Made by a program: the position numbers and the translations under genes. The notes under the pieces were generated by a model. That model was not told the DNA's origin, made no database searches, and saw only the letters and a program-made list of their open reading frames with translations. This document shows positions 1-7,051 of a stretch of DNA of 9,068 nucleotides, piece by piece; position 1 is the first letter of the stretch, and each line of letters opens with the position of its first letter. The DNA comes from Minisyncoccota bacterium (lineage in GTDB: Bacteria; Verrucomicrobiota; Lentisphaeria; Oligosphaerales; MVZH01): contig JAIPIM010000165.1 of assembly GCA_021734725.1 (NCBI GenBank), positions 1 to 9,068 of the forward strand, read 5' to 3'.

Positions 1-749
1 CCGGCCATGAGGAAGACCAGGGCGGCGCCTGTGGGCATGCCAGCGTGCACGAGTGACGCTACAATAGGCACGGACGCCGTTGCACAGACATAAAGGGGGA
101 GTGAGATCAGCAGCATGAGGAACATGCCGGCCAATCCGGTTGCCCATGCCTTTTCGGCCAGCGCATTTTCGGGCAGGAAAAACGATATTGCCGCGGAGAT
201 CAGGATGCCGACGGCAATCCATTTCCATACAGGGTAGAGTAATTCATTAACTGCAAACTCCAGGAGATTCCGTATACACGTGCTGATTGTGCGACATGGC
301 GCGCTCTCTTTCTTGTCAGCGGCAGGCGTTCCGGCTCTCTGTTTCTCCGAGATGCCGATGTTTGTAATCGTTCCTCCAATCAGTCCCGTTACAAATGCGC
401 TGACAACTTTAAACAAAGCAAACGGGAGCCCCAGGAACGCGGCGCTGACCATGATGGAATCCACGCCTGTTTGCGGTGTGCTGATAAGAAACCCCATGGT
501 GGCGCTGTCGGAAGCGCCGTCCTTTTTCAGACCGATCGCCGCGGGTATAACACCGCAGGAACACAGTGGCATGGGAACTCCAAATAAAGAGGCTTTAACG
601 ATGTTCTTGAAGTTTCCTTTCCCGAGGTGCCGCTGAACAAAATTGGGGGGAAGAAGGACGTGCAGCAATCCCGCCACCAAGGCGCCAAACAACAACCAGG
701 GCGCCAGTTGTCGTGTTACTTGCCATGCCAAGGATAGGTAGTCAATCAT
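1..749 (-). CDS. SO_0444-like permease (DUF318/ArsP_1 family), C-terminus cut off
   Basis: This is an inner-membrane permease of the DUF318/PF03773 family, which includes ArsP and the SO_0444-type metal (Cu/Zn) efflux proteins. I translated it from the ATG at 749 down to the window edge, giving 249 residues with no stop, so the C-terminus is missing. The family signature is clear: PMPLCSCGVIP at residues 59-69, followed by GLKKDGAS (73-80) and the STPQTGVDS stretch (90-98). A second cysteine-containing helix, LPLYVCATASVPI, sits at 217-229. Hydrophobic segments fall at about 17-34, 60-72, 98-130, 172-192 and 204-249. The polar stretch at 133-160 looks like a soluble loop and carries two cysteines (152, 158). 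The start has only a weak ribosome site (GGA about 8 bases upstream). The gene is divergent from the aldolase gene and has its own strong promoter. The substrate is not proven: heavy metal or metalloid efflux is the family expectation, and the CSC motif fits thiophilic metal binding. Confidence 0.85.
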   Translation of the reverse strand, partial: MIDYLSLAWQVTRQLAPWLLFGALVAGLLHVLLPPNFVQRHLGKGNFKNIVKASLFGVPMPLCSCGVIPAAIGLKKDGASDSATMGFLISTPQTGVDSIMVSAAFLGLPFALFKVVSAFVTGLIGGTITNIGISEKQRAGTPAADKKESAPCRTISTCIRNLLEFAVNELLYPVWKWIAVGILISAAISFFLPENALAEKAWATGLAGMFLMLLISLPLYVCATASVPIVASLVHAGMPTGAALVFLMA

Positions 750-801
750 ACGATTTCCAAGTCATCACGTTGCTGTGCTGGAAAAACTGTATTGTTACCA
801 T

Positions 802-829
802 ATTATATGGGTTTGTGAAACCTTATCAA
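802..829 (-). promoter_or_regulatory. Sigma70-type promoter of the permease gene
   Basis: Read on the minus strand, there is a TTGATA -35 box (824-829, five of six consensus bases), a 16-base spacer, and a perfect TATAAT -10 box (802-807). Transcription would start near 795 and give a leader of about 45 bases before the ATG at 749. A 13-base perfect palindrome, 798-810 (CCATAT-T-ATATGG), overlaps the -10 box and could be an operator. The motif match is strong. That it serves the permease is inferred from orientation. Confidence 0.7.
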
Positions 830-887
830 TTGCAACGTGCGCCGTGGAGGGGCATGTTTTGTCTAAAACTGAGAGGATCTGACGACA

Positions 888-1901
888 ATGGCCAACCAAC
901 AGAAACAGAACACGGATACGAGAAAACACGCAGGCAGTGGACGCTGGGTGGGATTTCGTCCAGAAATTCGTGTTGTGGACTGTACCGTTCGCGACGGCGG
1001 GCTCATGAATGCCCATGCCTTTGACGATGGCGTGGTAGAGGCTGTTTACCATGCGTGTGTTGACGGCGGCATAGACTGTATGGAGATCGGTTACAAATCA
1101 TCGAAACGTATCTTTTCGACCGACGAATATGGAAAGTGGAAATTCTGCACGGAAGACGATATTCGCCGTGTGGTGGGTGACAACGACACGCCCCTGAGGA
1201 TTTCGGTGATGGCCGATGCCGAACGAACAGACTACCATGAGGATATACTGCCACGCGATCAGAGCGTTATTGACATGATCCGCGTGGCGACCTATATCCA
1301 CCAGATTCCGACTGCGGTCGATATGGTCCAGGATGCGCATGACAAGGGGTATGAGACAACGGTCAATCTTATGGCGATTTCCACGGTCCAGGAGCGCGAG
1401 CTGGACGAGGCCCTTGAAGTGCTGGGTCAAACGGCGGCAGGCGCGATTTACCTGGTGGACAGCTTTGGTGCTCTGTATTCTGAGCAGATCGATTATTTGA
1501 CGCGCAAGTATTTGAGCTATGCTACCCCGACGGGCAAAGAGGTTGGCATTCACACACATAACAACCAGCAACTGGCGTATGCCAACACCATTGAAGCGAT
1601 TGTTGTCGGGGCCAATATGCTTGACGCCAGCTTCGCCGGTCTCGGGCGCGGTGCGGGAAATTGCGCCATGGAACTGCTGCTCGGATTTCTGCACAATCCG
1701 AAATTCAGATTACGCCCAATACTGAAATGTATCCGAGATTATATCGAACCTTTACGTGAGGAGTTGCGCTGGGGGTTTGATCTTCCTTATATGATTACCG
1801 GTCAACTCAACCAACATCCTCGGCCTGCCATACAGTTCAATGCCCAGACAGGCGACCGTAATATTGTCGACTTCTTCGATGCGATGATTGAGGAAGAATA
1901 A
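888..1901 (+). CDS. DRE-TIM metallolyase (aldolase / pyruvate carboxyltransferase-like)
   Basis: This is a 337-residue protein of the DRE-TIM metallolyase superfamily (HMGL-like domain, relatives being HMG-CoA lyase, 4-hydroxy-2-oxovalerate aldolase and homocitrate synthase). These enzymes make or break a C-C bond through a metal-bound enolate. The signature DCTVRDGG (residues 31-38) supplies the catalytic Arg and the metal-binding Asp. The HTHNN motif at 222-226 supplies the two metal-binding histidines, and the closing loop GLGRGAGN is at 251-258. All key residues are intact. The barrel spans about 26-290, and the last 45 residues form a tail. There is no signal peptide, so it is cytoplasmic. 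The ATG at 888 has an AGAGG ribosome site 11 bases upstream. The lack of the extra domains of 4-hydroxy-2-oxovalerate aldolase or isopropylmalate synthase argues against those exact roles. The substrate is unknown. Only 12 bases separate it from the hydrolase gene, suggesting co-transcription. Confidence 0.85.
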   Translation: MANQQKQNTDTRKHAGSGRWVGFRPEIRVVDCTVRDGGLMNAHAFDDGVVEAVYHACVDGGIDCMEIGYKSSKRIFSTDEYGKWKFCTEDDIRRVVGDNDTPLRISVMADAERTDYHEDILPRDQSVIDMIRVATYIHQIPTAVDMVQDAHDKGYETTVNLMAISTVQERELDEALEVLGQTAAGAIYLVDSFGALYSEQIDYLTRKYLSYATPTGKEVGIHTHNNQQLAYANTIEAIVVGANMLDASFAGLGRGAGNCAMELLLGFLHNPKFRLRPILKCIRDYIEPLREELRWGFDLPYMITGQLNQHPRPAIQFNAQTGDRNIVDFFDAMIEEE

Positions 1902-1913
1902 ACGGTTCTCATA

Positions 1914-4391
1914 GTGTGTTGTCCTGCCATTGTCAAAACCTCGTTCAAGTTGTGGGCAGCTTTGCTGCCGGTGACGCTGTTCAGCGGGGTGCCATGTGCT
2001 TCCGGCAACGGACTGACCGTCGATTATCCGATCTTTCTCAATATCGGAGTCCGTTCCGCCGGGAGAACCGGGGTTATTGTGCAGCCCGCCGTGGAAGGAC
2101 TGCGCGGCCCCCGTCGGTTCCGGGTTGGTGATGTTGACTGCCTGCGTTTTCAGTGTCCATTTTCGCAACAGGCGTTCGGCCGCGCCGCATGGGACATGCT
2201 GGTTCGGCTTGATCTTCGTCGTGCCGACGGCATTCGTTTTAAGTTTCGTGCGGTTGACATTTCCAGCGTCGGCTATTTTTCCTTTCACTTTAAGAGTGGG
2301 AACGGCTGGTATACGGCGGAGTTTACACCGCGCGCCACCGGCGAATGGGAGACAATTCATATTCGCAAGGCTGATACGGTCGTTGAGGGAACCCCCGCCG
2401 GATGGGGAAGAATTGGCGCTCTTCGTATCAGTGCGTGGCGGGGGGAACACAGGTCCACGGCATTTGACATTGCCGCGATCGGGGCGCGACGGTGTGAGGA
2501 CAGTATCGTGATTGTCCGGGGAGTTCCTGCCGTGGTGCTTGATGCGGCCGAGCAAACTGAGCTGGCGGGATCGCTCAAGCATGCCCAGCGCATAGCCGGA
2601 ATCCTCGAAAATTATGGTGTTGTTCCTGCGTTTGTCGACGAAGCGGATGTCGATGCGCCTCTTTTGGCTTCCGCCCGTACGGTTGTCCTGCCGTACAATC
2701 CCTTCATGACAGACAAGGTTGCCGATGGATTGGCGGAATTTGTGGAGAAGGGCGGAACGATCGTCGGATTCTATACGATTCATCCAAAGCTGCAGGCCGT
2801 TACACGCATTCGAAAAACGGGTTACATGAAAGCCCGGGATGTTCCGGGTGGTATCGGTGGCATTCTCTTCCGTCAAGGTCGTTTGCCGGGAGCACCGCGG
2901 ATGGTTCCGCAGCAATCGTGGAATGTGAATCTGCTGGAGGCCCCCGGGGAGCCGCTTGCTGTTTGGCAGACCGCCGACGGGCAACCTACACGTTTGCCAG
3001 CTGTGGTACATGGAAGGGGTGCTGTATGGATGTCGCATGTGCTTCTTAACAGTACCCGGAAGGAAGGAGGGCTTGCATTGCTCGCCATGGTTGGATCGCA
3101 ACAACCAGGTGTATGGCGGATTGCGGCGCACGCGGCGTTGCGGGATCTGGGAAAGGAATTGCCGCATGGTTCGGTTGAGAAGGCGCTTGCGGCATTAGCG
3201 AAGGAGGAGGGCCATGATCAAACGGTGAATGCTCTTGCCAGGCAGATACGGGCAGCACGCCGGCATGCAGTCAGCGATTTCAATCGCGGTCGGTACCGGC
3301 AGTCTTTAGTTTCAGCACAGCGTGCGAACTGGTTTCTAAAGGAAGCGTACTTTCGAGCGCAGCGTTCTGTCTCCGGGGAGTTTCGAGGGGTGTGGTGTCA
3401 TCGCGGATATGGTATTAAAAATTGGAGTTGGGAGCAGACGCTTCAACGATTGGAGGACGCCGGATTTAATACTGTGATGCCCAACATGATGGATGCTGTA
3501 CAGGCCTGGTACCCCAGTCGTATATTGTACTCACGTTGGAAAGAATCCAAGGCAGGCGATCCGTTGGATGCGTGCTTGCGAGCGGCACGCGGACACAACA
3601 TAGACGTCCACGTGTGGATGATGGTTTTACGGTTCGGTGATACTGCTGATAAAGGAACGATGCAACGGCTGGAGAATTGCGGACGTACACAAGTGGATGT
3701 TCATGGGAACGCCGCCCAGTACTGGTTATGTCCCAATAGCCCTGACAACCGGCGGCGTGTATTGCAGGCGGTCGCTGAAGTTGCACACCGATATCCGATA
3801 GATGGACTTCACTTGGATTACGTGCGGTTTGCGGGCGCGAACTACTGCTACTGTTCGCACTGCCGCGGACGTTTTGAAGCCATGGTTGGGCACCGTATCG
3901 AGCCGTGGCCTTCGGCGGTGCGTGAGAATTCTCAATTGGCTCGACAGTGGGCGATGTTCCGTCAGCAAACGATCACAAGCTTGGTGCGAACAATCAACAC
4001 AGTCGTTGATCAGGTTCGTCCCGGAATTGCGCTTTCAGCAGCTGTTTTTCCGGATCCGAATCGAGCCGGGGAAGTGGTAGGTCAGGACTGGTCATCATGG
4101 GCGGAAAACGATTATGTCGATTTCATTTGTCCGATGAATTACACATCCAACCGGCACGCGTTTGCCCAGTTGCTTCACAAGCAGACAAACCGTTTGGAAG
4201 GGACGGGAACCCGTCTCTATCCGGGCATCGGTCTGCGCAGTGAAGAATTGAATGCTGTTGAAGTGATCGAGCAGATCAAGGCTGTCCGTGCAGCAAGGAC
4301 GGGCGGTTTCGTAGTCTTCGAGTATGACCTTGAGCAGGCTGTAAACGTCTTTCCTCATCTTGCGAAAGGCGTGACAAAGCCCAGTGACTAG
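1914..4391 (+). CDS. Secreted GHL10-family glycoside hydrolase with N-terminal accessory domains
   Basis: This is an 825-residue predicted exported glycan hydrolase. Residues 1-30 look like a signal peptide: a Lys, then the hydrophobic run LWAALLPVTLF, with likely cleavage near 29-30. Residues about 35-195 form a beta-rich, sugar-binding-like domain (landmarks SFHFKSGNGWY and ISAWRGEH). Residues about 197-400 resemble the class I amidotransferase-like / beta-galactosidase-trimerisation fold (VVLPYNPFMTDK, then EFVEKGGTIVGFYTI). A charged helical linker covers about 422-484. The catalytic GHL10 (PF02638, formerly DUF187) TIM barrel starts at about 488 with FRGVWCHRGYG and contains DGLHLDYVRF (about 630-639), whose Asp residues are the likely active-site acids, and CPMNYTS (739-745). 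A cysteine cluster, YCYCSHC, follows the active-site strand. The start is a GTG with no clear ribosome site. No ATG upstream is in frame, so the start is uncertain, though the signal peptide supports it. The substrate is unknown; an envelope or environmental polysaccharide is plausible. Confidence 0.85.
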   Translation: MCCPAIVKTSFKLWAALLPVTLFSGVPCASGNGLTVDYPIFLNIGVRSAGRTGVIVQPAVEGLRGPRRFRVGDVDCLRFQCPFSQQAFGRAAWDMLVRLDLRRADGIRFKFRAVDISSVGYFSFHFKSGNGWYTAEFTPRATGEWETIHIRKADTVVEGTPAGWGRIGALRISAWRGEHRSTAFDIAAIGARRCEDSIVIVRGVPAVVLDAAEQTELAGSLKHAQRIAGILENYGVVPAFVDEADVDAPLLASARTVVLPYNPFMTDKVADGLAEFVEKGGTIVGFYTIHPKLQAVTRIRKTGYMKARDVPGGIGGILFRQGRLPGAPRMVPQQSWNVNLLEAPGEPLAVWQTADGQPTRLPAVVHGRGAVWMSHVLLNSTRKEGGLALLAMVGSQQPGVWRIAAHAALRDLGKELPHGSVEKALAALAKEEGHDQTVNALARQIRAARRHAVSDFNRGRYRQSLVSAQRANWFLKEAYFRAQRSVSGEFRGVWCHRGYGIKNWSWEQTLQRLEDAGFNTVMPNMMDAVQAWYPSRILYSRWKESKAGDPLDACLRAARGHNIDVHVWMMVLRFGDTADKGTMQRLENCGRTQVDVHGNAAQYWLCPNSPDNRRRVLQAVAEVAHRYPIDGLHLDYVRFAGANYCYCSHCRGRFEAMVGHRIEPWPSAVRENSQLARQWAMFRQQTITSLVRTINTVVDQVRPGIALSAAVFPDPNRAGEVVGQDWSSWAENDYVDFICPMNYTSNRHAFAQLLHKQTNRLEGTGTRLYPGIGLRSEELNAVEVIEQIKAVRAARTGGFVVFEYDLEQAVNVFPHLAKGVTKPSD

Positions 4392-4400
4392 CTTTTTCTA

Positions 4401-4425
4401 ATGCGGACCGCGTATGCGTCCGTAT
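4401..4425 (+). other. GC-rich hairpin between the hydrolase gene and lipA
   Basis: Two 8-base arms (4401-4408 and 4418-4425) can pair with a single G-U wobble around a 9-base loop. An alternative inner pairing of CGC with GCG around GTAT also exists. No T-run follows it on the plus strand, and on the minus strand it is followed by an A-rich run, so it does not look like a factor-independent terminator. It could be an mRNA processing or stability element that sets lipA level relative to the hydrolase. The pairing is visible; the role is a guess. Confidence 0.4.
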
Positions 4426-4467
4426 GACATTGTGGTGGGCCTTGTCCCGCTTAGACTGGGAAGTGCT

Positions 4468-5364
4468 ATGGAAAGAACAAATAAGAGCACGGACAAATCC
4501 GGGCGGTTACCGCCGTGGTTGAAGGTCTCGCTTCGTGGTGCGGGACCGCGCAACGAGGTCCGCACTCTTCTCAGAGAGCTTCAATTAAACACGGTTTGCG
4601 AAAGTGCGCACTGTCCTAACTTATGCGAGTGCTGGAGGCGTCGGACCGCGACGATCATGATCCTTGGCAACGTATGCTCCCGAGACTGTCGTTTCTGTGC
4701 AGTGCCTCACGGTATCCCGGAGCCTCCTGATCCCGGTGAGGCAGACCGGGTTGTTGAGGCAGCTTCAAAATTGGGCCTTAAATACGTTGTGCTTACAAGC
4801 GTTACGCGCGATGATTTGCCGGATGGCGGCGCAGGTCACTTCGCTCGTGTTACGCGTGCGCTGAGAGAATACGATCCCAAGGTGGGAGTGGAAGTCTTAA
4901 CTCCCGACTTCTTCGGTCGGCGACGGGATATTGAGACTGTAATTCAAGCAGCACCCAACGTATTTAACCATAACGTCGAAACATGTGCGCGACTTACGCC
5001 TCAGATTCGCAGCGGAGCGGATTACGGTCGAAGTCTGGCGGTTTTGGGTGTCGCGGCTGAGTTGGGTTCAGCGCACAAGATAAAAACTAAATCCGGGCTT
5101 ATGCTGGGGCTTGGAGAGACAGATTGCGAAATACGCGAGACCCTGATTGATCTCCGTGAACGGGGGGTCAGCTTTGTGACGCTTGGCCAATATCTACCCC
5201 CTTCATCAAAGCATTGGCCTGTTGCGCGTTATGTGCATCCGGACGAGTTCGAAAAGTGGCGGCGTATTGCCGAGAATGAGCTTGGGTTTGACGTGGTTGC
5301 CAGCGGACCGCTGGTGCGAAGCTCTTACCACGCGGAAGAGGCGCTTAGGACAGCCTTGCATTGA
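4468..5364 (+). CDS. lipA: Lipoyl synthase
   Basis: This radical SAM enzyme inserts two sulfurs into octanoyl groups carried on lipoyl domains (pyruvate and 2-oxoglutarate dehydrogenases, glycine cleavage H protein). It acts in the cytoplasm. With the ATG at 4468 the protein is 298 residues, normal for LipA. The auxiliary, sulfur-donating cluster motif C-x4-C-x5-C is at Cys44, 49 and 55 (CESAHCPNLCEC). The radical SAM motif C-x3-C-x2-C is at Cys70, 74 and 77 (CSRDCRFC). The C-terminal RSSY motif (284-287) supplies the serine ligand of the auxiliary cluster. TSVTRDDLPDGGA (110-122) and NHNVET (167-172) are also typical. An ATG at 4414 would add 18 residues, but it lies in the loop of a hairpin, and the added residues resemble no LipA N-terminus. 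The 4468 start has GGGAAG about 5 bases upstream. Cys53 is an extra cysteine inside the auxiliary motif. No lipB is visible nearby. Confidence 0.96.
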   Translation: MERTNKSTDKSGRLPPWLKVSLRGAGPRNEVRTLLRELQLNTVCESAHCPNLCECWRRRTATIMILGNVCSRDCRFCAVPHGIPEPPDPGEADRVVEAASKLGLKYVVLTSVTRDDLPDGGAGHFARVTRALREYDPKVGVEVLTPDFFGRRRDIETVIQAAPNVFNHNVETCARLTPQIRSGADYGRSLAVLGVAAELGSAHKIKTKSGLMLGLGETDCEIRETLIDLRERGVSFVTLGQYLPPSSKHWPVARYVHPDEFEKWRRIAENELGFDVVASGPLVRSSYHAEEALRTALH

Positions 5365-5557
5365 GCGGTTCATCAGAAAACCGGTACAACCACTTGATTA
5401 TTATCCTTTTTTTAGGTAGATTAAGCTAAAGAATTCTATACTATGTGCGATAACAAGGTGGTGTTGAGGATGGGGATGGCCCAACCGGGAATGTCACCAA
5501 CAGGCGAGGTCAGCATATAGTCGCGGCGTCGCAAGACAGCAACGAGAGAAGGGCATT
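5365..5557 (+). promoter_or_regulatory. Intergenic region with weak promoter candidates and leader of the export genes
   Basis: This 193-base gap holds an AT-rich block at 5391-5445. Candidate promoter elements are TTGATT (5394-5399) with TAGATT (5418-5423) at 18-base spacing, each matching four of six consensus bases. There is also a better isolated -10-like TATACT at 5437-5442 with no good -35. Either would drive the barrel gene with a leader of about 110-130 bases. A short stem (CGGTT 5366-5370 with AACCG 5379-5383) follows lipA directly. The nearest T-run (5407-5413) is more than 20 bases further on, so it is not a convincing terminator. I recognise no riboswitch in the leader. Confidence 0.3.
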
Positions 5558-6820
5558 ATGAAATCATGCAATGCGAGGACAGTTGTCCACCGGGCATTCG
5601 CGATCCTATTGTTTACGTGCATGGCGGGGCACATCAGGGCAACTGAGATCCGGCTGGAACCTCAAGCACATGCGCGTGAGCCGCGCGACTTCAACTTTCG
5701 GTACGGGGACATCTACCTTGATTTGACCGGGGGGATTTCGATGCGGTACAGTGACAATATTAATTACGCGGCGTCCGAGGATAATGAAGTGGACAGCTGG
5801 TACGTCACCCCCAGGTTGACCTTGTCCGCCTATTGGCCGGTCAGCCCGTATGTCGATATTGACAGCGCTGTAAGCGTTGGATACGTCTATTATTTAAACG
5901 ATGAAGCGGAAGACAATTGGTACGTGTCAGGCACGGAAGGCAATGTTTCCGCCGGCGTATCCAGCCAGATCCGATTAGGAGACGATCACATAATAACGCT
6001 GCGGGACGAGCTGGCTCGTGAGGTCGACAGTCTTGATATTGCTGTGCGTGGGCGCCCGGAAGATTATGCGATTACTCGGAATACATTCTCGGCCGTTTAC
6101 TCGCGTGCACTCACTCCGTCGACAACGGGCAGCCTTCAATACGCTCATGAGAATGTGTGGGTTAACAAGGATGAATTTGACTGGCAGAATTCCGTCAGTG
6201 ATTCGATTGACGGACTCGTTCTTTGGCACGCTATGCGCAACTTTCGCATTGGTCCTTATGCCAGGGTGGAGTGGTACCGCTTTCCTGAGGACGTTCGGAA
6301 CGATCGGGTCTCTTATGAAGCGGGACTAACATCGGTAGGAAGTTTTACAGTTGGTACGATGGTGACCTACACGGCAAACGTCGGCTATGAAGCCATTGCT
6401 TTGGATGACAGCAACGCTCCGGACGTTGACGACGACGAGGGTGGGTTTGTAGCGGATTTTACGGCTGCCGTTAACCCCACCATTTTCCCCGGTCACCGTG
6501 TGCGGTGTTCGTACCGGCGGAATCATGAGACTGTTAATCCGTTTGCTAATTATGCGGACGAACTTCTGCTGGGGTACGGCATCGATTTTTATGTTACCCG
6601 GAACCTGTTGGCTACAGCGGACGTCGATTATCTTCACATTTGGGAATCGGATGATGGTGAAAATGCGGAACTGTGGCGTTTTTGGATGCGTACCAGCTAC
6701 GCCTTGACGCCGAAAACGAGCGTAGGTGCCGGCTATCGTTATACGTTTAAGGATTCGGACGACGCAGACCGTGAATACAATCAAGGCACTTTCGAAGTAA
6801 CTATCACGACCACGTTTTAA
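5558..6820 (+). CDS. Outer-membrane beta-barrel protein of an exopolysaccharide cluster
   Basis: This is a 420-residue exported protein. Residues 1-28 form a signal peptide (Arg/His-containing start, then AFAILLFTCMAG, cleavage likely after IRA at 28). The mature part is a succession of alternating polar/hydrophobic, aromatic-rich strands typical of a transmembrane beta-barrel, for example YLDLTGGISMRYSDNINY (53-70) and SAVSVGYVYYL (103-113). It ends in EVTITTTF with a terminal Phe, the usual signal for BAM-mediated insertion. It resembles the poorly characterised barrel (porin-like) proteins encoded beside Wza and Wzz in exopolysaccharide/EpsL-type clusters. Loops are strongly acidic, notably about 283-295 (DDSNAPDVDDDEG), which may bind cations. 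The ATG has an AGAAGGG ribosome site about 5 bases upstream. A role as outer-membrane conduit or assembly partner for the polymer is inferred from position. Other non-specific porin roles are possible. Confidence 0.75.
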   Translation: MKSCNARTVVHRAFAILLFTCMAGHIRATEIRLEPQAHAREPRDFNFRYGDIYLDLTGGISMRYSDNINYAASEDNEVDSWYVTPRLTLSAYWPVSPYVDIDSAVSVGYVYYLNDEAEDNWYVSGTEGNVSAGVSSQIRLGDDHIITLRDELAREVDSLDIAVRGRPEDYAITRNTFSAVYSRALTPSTTGSLQYAHENVWVNKDEFDWQNSVSDSIDGLVLWHAMRNFRIGPYARVEWYRFPEDVRNDRVSYEAGLTSVGSFTVGTMVTYTANVGYEAIALDDSNAPDVDDDEGGFVADFTAAVNPTIFPGHRVRCSYRRNHETVNPFANYADELLLGYGIDFYVTRNLLATADVDYLHIWESDDGENAELWRFWMRTSYALTPKTSVGAGYRYTFKDSDDADREYNQGTFEVTITTTF

Positions 6821-7051
6821 CAAGCACCTGGATAAGGCGAGCGTCGATCCACTGTGGCGCATTTCAGAGATACGGGTTCAGGTGACATACAACCATAGAA
6901 GTACAAACCCTAACGCTGACCTGCCCTGGTCTATTTTTCCGGACATGGAACAGAATACGATTCCAGTATGTCTGTCTACTATGCCAATAGCCAGGTTCCC
7001 GGCACCAGTACAGTACAGTTAAGGTAGAGACTGCATCGGAGACAATGTCAG
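6821..7051. other. Intergenic gap within the export cluster
   Basis: There are 231 bases without a credible gene between the barrel and SLBB genes. An imperfect stem-loop is present: GACATGGAA (6942-6950) pairs with TTCC plus ATGTC (6961-6972), with a 3-base bulge. No T-run follows it, so it is not a clear terminator. A tandem CAGTACAGTACAG lies near 7006-7018. I see no convincing sigma70 or sigma54 promoter. The gap is long for genes expected to share a transcript, so a processing site or a secondary promoter is possible. Confidence 0.35.

Noticed and set aside
280..636. Plus-strand open frame of 118 codons inside the permease region
   Set aside because: The minus strand here encodes a permease with clear family motifs, so this frame is its antisense shadow.
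1914..2003. Lipoprotein signal in the hydrolase N-terminus (Cys28)
   Set aside because: The residues before the cysteine are GVP; a Pro at -1 does not fit a lipobox, so ordinary secretion is more likely.
1752..3167. Long open frame of 471 codons on the minus strand under the hydrolase gene
   Set aside because: The plus-strand frame has a signal peptide, recognisable domains and catalytic motifs. The antisense frame has none and is Arg/Pro/His-rich, as shadow frames of GC-biased genes usually are.
5366..5413. Factor-independent terminator after lipA
   Set aside because: The 5-base stem is weak and the T-run begins more than 20 bases after it, so the two do not form a normal terminator.
5443..5520. 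Possible 25-residue leader peptide upstream of the barrel gene
   Set aside because: It has no ribosome site and begins immediately after the best -10-like sequence, so it would probably not be on the transcript. The composition is unremarkable.
6988..7015. Sigma54 (-24/-12) promoter near GGCACCAGTACAGT
   Set aside because: The GG element is present but the GC of the -12 element is missing at the required spacing.
6945..7022. Possible 25-residue peptide upstream of the SLBB gene
   Set aside because: It has no ribosome site, and its start lies within the stem of an imperfect hairpin. Having the same length as the other short frame appears to be coincidence, since the sequences are unrelated.
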